Assembly (NCBI RefSeq): GCF_029867415.1
Contig: NC_081180.1
Location: forward strand, 150,651,068-150,715,067
Direction: 5' to 3'
From: Vicia villosa
Taxonomy: Eukaryota; Streptophyta; Magnoliopsida; Fabales; Fabaceae
DNA: 64,000 nucleotides
The stretch's first letter is position 1, and each line of letters begins with the position of its first letter. Positions 58,492 to 64,000 of this stretch are shown one piece after another. A program made the translations under genes and the position numbers. The notes beneath the pieces were generated by a model that saw nothing but the letters and a program-made list of their open reading frames with translations, searched no databases and was not told the origin of the DNA.

Positions 58492-59601
58492 TGTTAGAAC
58501 AAGATTTGTTCTTATCAATTATCTTAGTTTTGATGATAACAATAATATGAATTTTGCTTAAGATAATATGGTACTCTAATCCAATGCAATTTCCCTTTCA
58601 GGAAATATATAAAGAAGATGGTCGAAGCAGAATCAGAACATGGGTCTATGGAAGCATCAGAAGAACAAGAGATCAGAAGCACTGAAGCTCAGAAGATGGT
58701 ATCACGCTCAGAAGCACTTCAAGGTCAGAAGATCAGAAGATGCTATGCACCAAGCTGTTTGACTCTGATGATATTCAAACGTTGCATTCACAAACATCAG
58801 ATCAGAAGAAAGTACAAGTGGCAAGCTACGCTGACTGACAAAAGGAACGTTAAAAGCTACTAAAGGCTACGTCAGTAGACACAGCGTGAACAAGGCTCGA
58901 GGTAGTTGACAAAAGCGTATAACATTAAATGCGATGCTGTACGGAACACGCAAAGCATTAAATGCATTCAACAGTCATCTTCTCAACGCCTATAAATATG
59001 AAGTTCTGATGAGAAGCAAGGTTACCAATTCTTAACAACTCTGAACGAAAATAAACTTGCTGAAACGCTATTCAATCAAAGCTCAGAATCTTCATCAAAG
59101 CTCACTACATTGCTGTTGTAATATTTTAGTGAGATTATGCTTAAACGATTAAGAGAAATATCACAGTTGTGATTATCGCTTTTAAGAAGCATTTGTAATA
59201 CTCTTAGAATTACATTAAGTTGTAAAGAACTAGAGTGATCGTGTTGATCAGAATACTCTAGGGAAGTCTTAGGAGTGAACTAAGCCTAGAGTGATCGTGT
59301 TGATCAGTAGACTCTAGAAAAGTCTTAGAGGGTATCTAAGCAGTTGTTCCTGGAGTGATCAAGTTGTGATCAGAAGACTCTGGAAGACTTAGTTGCGGAC
59401 TAAGTGGAAAACCATTGTAATCCGTGCGATTAGTGGATTAAATCCTCAGGTTGAGGTAAATCATCTCTGCGGGGGTGGACTGGAGTAGCTTCGTTAACAG
59501 CGAACCAGGATAAAAATAATTGTGCAATTTATTTTTATCGTCCAAGATTTAAAGTCACACTTATTCAATCCCCCCCTTTCTAAGTGTTTTTCTATCCTTC
59601 A
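58492..59601 (+). repeat. 5' LTR of copia element 2
   Basis: TGTTAGAACAAGATTTGTTC to TCTATCCTTCA. It is shorter than the copy at 55154, partly in the CAGAAG-rich region and in the repeated TGATCAG units. Confidence 0.92.
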
Positions 59602-59603
59602 AT

Positions 59604-59615
59604 TGGTATCAGAGC
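59604..59615 (+). other. Primer binding site of copia element 2
   Basis: TGGTATCAGAGC, the canonical initiator-tRNA-Met site, lies two bases after the LTR end. Confidence 0.92.
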
Positions 59616-59686
59616 CTGGTTCTAAGGTGCAAGCACTTAACCGTGTTTAGAAAAGATTCAGGAAGAGAAAAACGCTTCAGTAAAAG

Positions 59687-61606
59687 ATGGTTGATGAAAG
59701 TGAAAAGTCTACACCTACACCTGCATCTACATCTGGCTCTGCTGAGCAATACAACGGTAACAATGGTTATACTAGACCGCCGGTATTTGATGGTGAAAAC
59801 TTTGAATACTGGAAAGATAAACTGGAAAGTTACTTTCTGGGTCTAGATGGTGATCTATGGGATCTTCTGATGGATGGTTACAAACATCCAGTAAATGCCA
59901 GTGGCGCAAAGCTGTCAAGGCAAGAAATGAATGATGATCAAAAGAAGCTTTTCAGGAATCATCATAAATGCAGAACTGTTTTGCTGAATGCTATCTCTCA
60001 TGCTGAGTATGAGAAGATATCTAACAGGGAAACGGCCTATGACATATATGAGTCCTTGAAAATGACTCATGAAGGAAATGCTCAAGTCAAGGAGACTAAA
60101 GCTCTAGCCTTAATCCAGAAGTATGAAGCCTTCAAGATGGAGGATGATGAAGACATTGAAAAGATGTTTTCGAGATTTCAAACTCTGACTGCTGGATTGA
60201 GAGTTCTTGACAAAGGATACACCAAGGCTGATCATGTGAAGAAGATCATCAGAAGCTTACCCAGAAGATGGGGTCCTATGGTGACTGCATTCAAGATTGC
60301 AAAGAATCTGAATGAAGTTTCTCTGGAAGAGCTGATCAGTGCCTTGAGAAGCCATGAGATTGAGCTGGATGTAAATGAGCCTCAAAAGAAAGGTAAATCT
60401 ATTGCATTAAAATCTAATATCAAGAAATGTACTAACGCTTTTCAGGCCAAAGAAGAAGATCCTGAAGAATCAGAATCTGAAGAAGAAGATGAACTGTCCA
60501 TGATTTCCAGAAGGGTAAATCAACTCTGGAAGAGCAAGCAAAGGAAGTTCAGAGGCTTCAGAAGTTCAAAGAGATTTGAACATGGAGAATCTTCTGATGA
60601 CAGAAGATCTGACAAGAAGAAGGTCATGTGCTATGAATGCAATGAACCAGGACACTTCAGGAATGAATGTCCAAATCTTCAGAAGGAGAATCCCAAGAAG
60701 AAGTTTCATAAGAAGAAAGGTCTTATGGCAACCTGGGATGAGTCAGAAGATGATTCAGAAGATGAGCAGGCTAACTGTGCGCTGATGGCGACAGAAGATG
60801 ACGGATCAGAATCTACATCAGAATCAGATTCTGAAGAGGTATTTTCTGAACTTACTAGAGATGAGTTAGTTTCCGGATTAACTGAACTTCTGGAATCCAA
60901 GTCTCAGATTTGTATTAAATACAAAAAGCTGAAAAAGCTATTTGAATTTGAAACAAAGAGGCTTGAATTGAAAAATTCTGAATTGAAAGATAAACTTTTA
61001 AAATTATCCAATGATGTTGGATCTCCTTCTAATTCAGAAAAATCCACTCCTAGTCTAAACCATATTCTGAAAGAATATGATTTAAGTTTCAGGAAGTTCT
61101 TATCTAGAAGTATTGGCAGAAGTCAGCTAGCTTCTATGATATATGCCGTATCTGGAAACAAAAGAGTTGGCATTGGTTATGAGGGTGAAACCCCATACAA
61201 ACTTGAACCTGTTGATGAAATGAAACTCACATACAAGCCATTGTATGATCAGTTCAAGTATGGCCACTCTCATGATATTAGGCACACTTCACATGCACAA
61301 AGTTTTCACATAACACACACCAAGAAGCATGTGACACAACCTAGGAAATATCATGAAACTCATATTAAAAATTATCATGCTGTTCCTCCCATTGCTTATA
61401 ATGTCAAACCCAAGTTCAATCAGAACTTGAGAAAATCTAACAAGAAAGGACCCAAGAAGATGTGGGTACCAAAGAAAAAGATTATTTCTTTTGCAGATTC
61501 TCTTGATAACAAAGAGGACAACATTCAACATGACATGACACCTGGACTCAAGTTGCTCTCAACACTTGAAGGGAAGAAAGATTGTCTTCCAAGTTCTGGT
61601 TCTTAA
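59687..61606 (+). CDS. Copia gag (SIRE/Maximus type), copy 2
   Basis: A 639-codon open frame is highly similar over its whole length to copy 1 (56452-58377). It has the same gag domain, zinc knuckle CYECNEPGHFRNEC (about residues 311-324), acidic segment and basic C-terminal region. The N-terminus has a short insertion (ESEKSTPTPASTSGS). As in copy 1, the last roughly 30 codons overlap the former protease in another frame. With LTR and PBS intact upstream it may be expressed. In a pol-less element it would depend on enzymes from related copies. Confidence 0.85.
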   Translation: MVDESEKSTPTPASTSGSAEQYNGNNGYTRPPVFDGENFEYWKDKLESYFLGLDGDLWDLLMDGYKHPVNASGAKLSRQEMNDDQKKLFRNHHKCRTVLLNAISHAEYEKISNRETAYDIYESLKMTHEGNAQVKETKALALIQKYEAFKMEDDEDIEKMFSRFQTLTAGLRVLDKGYTKADHVKKIIRSLPRRWGPMVTAFKIAKNLNEVSLEELISALRSHEIELDVNEPQKKGKSIALKSNIKKCTNAFQAKEEDPEESESEEEDELSMISRRVNQLWKSKQRKFRGFRSSKRFEHGESSDDRRSDKKKVMCYECNEPGHFRNECPNLQKENPKKKFHKKKGLMATWDESEDDSEDEQANCALMATEDDGSESTSESDSEEVFSELTRDELVSGLTELLESKSQICIKYKKLKKLFEFETKRLELKNSELKDKLLKLSNDVGSPSNSEKSTPSLNHILKEYDLSFRKFLSRSIGRSQLASMIYAVSGNKRVGIGYEGETPYKLEPVDEMKLTYKPLYDQFKYGHSHDIRHTSHAQSFHITHTKKHVTQPRKYHETHIKNYHAVPPIAYNVKPKFNQNLRKSNKKGPKKMWVPKKKIISFADSLDNKEDNIQHDMTPGLKLLSTLEGKKDCLPSSGS

Positions 61607-62010
61607 ATCTGTTGAAGAAACTATGTTTGTAGGAATTCAGAAAAGAAGCTTATTAGTCTTGGAACCATCTATGATGTTTGCTTCTAAGGCTTTGATGTTT
61701 CTTTCTTGAGTATTCTGAATGCTCTAAATGCTACAGAATATACAACATTGAAACATTGATTGTGGACAAATCAATAAACATCTGTTTTGATGATAAACTT
61801 GTTTCTGATGAAACAAAGAGCTTAAGAATCTCTGCAGATACAGTTTTATCTTATCAGAAGCTGCAGAACAAAGAAGTGAACCTCCAGAAGCTGTGTATAT
61901 CAGAAGTAATGGATCAGAAGATCATTCAGACTTATATCAGCACACTTCAGAAGAAGTATTTCCAGAAGAGAAACTTGATCAACTCAGAAGCAGTGATCAG
62001 AATCTGAAAG
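61530..62010 (+). pseudogene. Remnants of protease and integrase end in copia element 2
   Basis: In the +1 frame to gag near 61532 the protease motif reads HLDSSCSQHLKG, directly preceded by TGA where Trp-Tyr is usual, and with S replacing the active-site G. About 100 bases later (61690-61800) the frame CFFLEYSECSKCYRIYNIET then LIVDKSINICFDD appears. It matches the segment after the integrase core (FxGYSxxSKAYRxxNxxTxxxxESINVxxDD). The rest to about 62007 is CAGAAG-rich and ends EAVIRI. The missing part between them is the whole catalytic integrase; the missing part after it is RT and RNase H. Confidence 0.7.
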
Positions 62011-62347
62011 AATAAAGTCTATTCTTAATACAGCTGTCATCTATTATCTGATGATGAATACGTGTCTGTACGGTTAGTACAAAGCGTGCAGTTGAAAAGA
62101 CGCCGACCTAGGTAACTGTTCTAAATCATTTCATTTACCACGTTCTCTCTCCTTACGTCTCTCATCATTTAATAAAATTGATTTCTCTTGATTCTGGAAC
62201 TGTTCAGTTTAATTTTTTTTATTTTATTTTTCTTTTCAAATCCGTTCCTATATATTCATTTCAAATCATCTCATATATTTTTTTTCGCTCCCTTGTTTCA
62301 CTTTCTTCCTGCATACATTCTGTCTGAATGCCTTCTCTTTAAAGAAG

Positions 62348-64000
62348 ATGAAAATAATTGACACTTTTCTCAAAGTTCCTGAACCTCTAGCTGGAACAAG
62401 AACCATAAGAGAACCAGTTCTGGCTGACTTTGAAACCTTCTTCAATAGTGAGGTACCTGAAGTCAGAACTGATTATCTGAAATCTCTTGAAGAGAATAAG
62501 AGTTTTAAAGATCAAGACAAAGGTGCTCCTTTCAAAGTAAATCGCAAGAGGGAAGAAAGGACTAAAAGAAAGCATGATTATCCTTCTGCTGTCTCTAAAC
62601 AAGAGGTTTCTAAAAAGGTGATTGCTAATGTTGTTAAGGCCGTATCTGATGACTTTGAGAAAGAGAAAAAGAAGAAGAAGTCAAACAAAAATGATGAGAT
62701 AGTTGAGGCTGTTGAAAAGAAGATAACCAAGAAGAGGAAGATGATTATTCAAAGCTCTGATGAAGACAATATCCCTCAAGAAGCTGAAAACCAACAAGAA
62801 GTTCAGGCTTATGTCAGAAGGAAAGAAATCTCTAGAGGCAAAGCAAAGATTATTGAAGAGCCGAAGAGTAAAAAGCTGAAGAAAACGGAGGATGTGACCA
62901 AAGCGCTTCTGAATAGTTCCAAAGGTATATGCATTTCTGAACTTATTTCTGTTCCTGTTGTTCGTTCAGAAGTTACACCAATAGAGGTTGTACCTACCCC
63001 TGAACCAGAAAAAGCCTCATCAGAATCACCCGTTGTTGTCCATATTCTTACACCACCATCTTCTCCTATAACCATTCCTTCTTCACATGCAAACAAATCC
63101 AATTCTCTTCCTCCCTCACCATTTCCCTTCACAAATACTCCACCATCTCCTCAATCCATTCCGTCTCCTTCACCCTCCACCAATCTTGTTCTGAACATAC
63201 CACCCATTCAAACTCTCTTTCCACCACAAACAATTATCTCCATCTCCCAACCACCTCCACATGCCAACTATAATCCTGTCCCTTCCACCTCCCAAAATAA
63301 CCTTAGTGGCTCTATTCTTCCAACTTCTGCATTACATGAGCAGTTGCTCCGTGATTGCAACTACACTCCCAGGTCTCGACCTGACACTGAAGTGGTAGTG
63401 TTAGATTCTGATACTGAAGCAGAATCCTCTTATAAGTTGAATAGAGATCCTCAACCGTACTTCTTTCCCAACCCTATCTTTTCAAGGTACCCTATTGGTG
63501 AATTTTTTGAAAAAGCAAAGAGGAATCTCAGAAGCATATTTGATACTCTCAGAATTGCTGAAAGTTCTGGATTGAGTGATGTTGCTATGCGGAACCTCTG
63601 GAGGATCTTTCGCAAAGAATCAGATGCTCTGCTTCTAGAACTTCAGGAAGTCTGTGCAGCTGCTGCCCCACGTCCTCGTGGAATTCTGAGAAACTATGAA
63701 GACTTCTGGTTTGCTCGTCTCAGAGGCAGATATCTGTTGGAAGAGAAGCCCTTTGTGGATGAGATGGAACAGTTGAGACTGGCTGCTGCAATGGAAGCAA
63801 ATCCATGCAGGGACATGGTTATCTGGATTCCTGATTATCCTGTTCTGCTAGGAGATTTCAAGACTCTCTTTGACTATCTAAGGGAAAACCCGTCTAAGAA
63901 AGATCCAAACTTGGTCATTCCAGAAGTTGTTGACCCACCAGAAGTTGAAGGTCCTTCTGCTCCAAGGAATCTAGTTGCCATTCTTCAGGCACTAGAGAAT
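62348..64000 (+). CDS. Copia extra (env-like position) ORF, partial at window end
   Basis: From ATG 62348 the frame is open for 551 codons and runs off the window with no stop. The N-terminal 60 residues look folded (IIDTFLKVPEPLAGTRTIRE). A long Lys/Glu-rich stretch follows (about 60-190), then a Pro/Ser-rich stretch (about 215-330). A conserved helical domain begins at about 370 (YPIGEFFEKAKRNLRSIF, NYEDFWFARLRGRYLLEEKP, DMVIWIPDYPVLLGDFKTLF). The last visible part matches the minus-strand relic at 54625-55153, from which about 165 further residues are predicted. The position downstream of where pol would be is that of the env-like ORF of SIRE-type elements, but I see no signal peptide or transmembrane helix, so an envelope role is not supported here. 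Confidence 0.8.
   Translation, partial: MKIIDTFLKVPEPLAGTRTIREPVLADFETFFNSEVPEVRTDYLKSLEENKSFKDQDKGAPFKVNRKREERTKRKHDYPSAVSKQEVSKKVIANVVKAVSDDFEKEKKKKKSNKNDEIVEAVEKKITKKRKMIIQSSDEDNIPQEAENQQEVQAYVRRKEISRGKAKIIEEPKSKKLKKTEDVTKALLNSSKGICISELISVPVVRSEVTPIEVVPTPEPEKASSESPVVVHILTPPSSPITIPSSHANKSNSLPPSPFPFTNTPPSPQSIPSPSPSTNLVLNIPPIQTLFPPQTIISISQPPPHANYNPVPSTSQNNLSGSILPTSALHEQLLRDCNYTPRSRPDTEVVVLDSDTEAESSYKLNRDPQPYFFPNPIFSRYPIGEFFEKAKRNLRSIFDTLRIAESSGLSDVAMRNLWRIFRKESDALLLELQEVCAAAAPRPRGILRNYEDFWFARLRGRYLLEEKPFVDEMEQLRLAAAMEANPCRDMVIWIPDYPVLLGDFKTLFDYLRENPSKKDPNLVIPEVVDPPEVEGPSAPRNLVAILQALEN

Larger units (their letters stand above)
58492..64000 (+). mobile_element. SIRE/Maximus-type copia element 2, pol-deleted, runs off the window
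   Basis: 5' LTR 58492-59601 (1,110 bp), PBS, gag (59687-61606), short protease and integrase-end remnants (61530-62010), then directly the extra ORF (62348 onward). Integrase core, RT and RNase H are missing. GGATT at 58487-58491 would be one target duplication copy. It is inserted in the protease of element 1, in the same orientation. The 3' LTR is outside the window. Confidence 0.88.

Noticed and set aside
62348..64000. Calling the extra ORF an envelope gene.
   Set aside because: The position fits env-like ORFs of SIRE-type elements, but no signal peptide, membrane helix or cleavage site is visible in the available part.

Overview
The window is plant nuclear DNA made almost entirely of nested transposable elements. 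I see no host protein gene, tRNA gene or rRNA gene that I can defend. The mix suggests a large-genome papilionoid legume, probably tribe Fabeae (pea, vetch or a relative): Ogre/Tat Ty3-gypsy LTRs starting TGTCATACCCC or TGTTATACCCC, SIRE/Maximus-type Ty1-copia elements, a TNP2 CACTA element and an OTU-carrying Mutator-like element (MULE). The species is an inference.

Layout. 1-12,520 is old fragmented sequence. It holds a Ty3/gypsy pol relic (395-1830) and a gag relic (2281-2861, resuming at 6843) split by a 3,976-bp solo Ogre-type LTR with a CTAGG duplication, which itself carries a Stowaway MITE. Then come a minus-strand gypsy-like LTR, a minus-strand copia LTR, a decayed tandem repeat and a plus-strand copia LTR. 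12,521-37,365 is one CACTA element (TSD TCT) with a broken TNP2 gene on the minus strand. Inserted in it at 17,914-36,131 is a complete Ogre/Tat element (TSD ACAGC) with two LTRs, PBS, ORF1, gag-pro, RT, two RNase H domains, integrase and a 3' tandem array. That array was in turn hit by a 3,807-bp solo LTR (29,556-33,362, TSD GACTC). All Ogre reading frames are interrupted, several by stops that look like C-to-T changes.

39,232-43,696 is a compact MULE with an almost intact FAR1-MULE-SWIM-OTU protein (one stop codon), a second small gene with its own TATA box, and 13 copies of a 20-bp palindrome. 45,236-50,198 holds three non-autonomous DNA elements with clear target-site duplications: two Mutator-type (9 bp) and one hAT-like (8 bp). 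A LINE relic follows at 51,365.

52,481-64,000 is a stack of SIRE/Maximus-type copia elements. A minus-strand element is interrupted by a plus-strand element, which is interrupted in its protease region by a second plus-strand element. The innermost one keeps gag and a long extra ORF but has lost almost all of pol. The extra ORF (62,348 to the window end) is open for 551 codons and runs off the edge.

Best leads: the MULE palindromes and split gene organisation, a conserved LTR stem-loop with base-pair covariation in two Ogre-type families, a PBS-like motif inside those LTRs, and the pol-less copia element.
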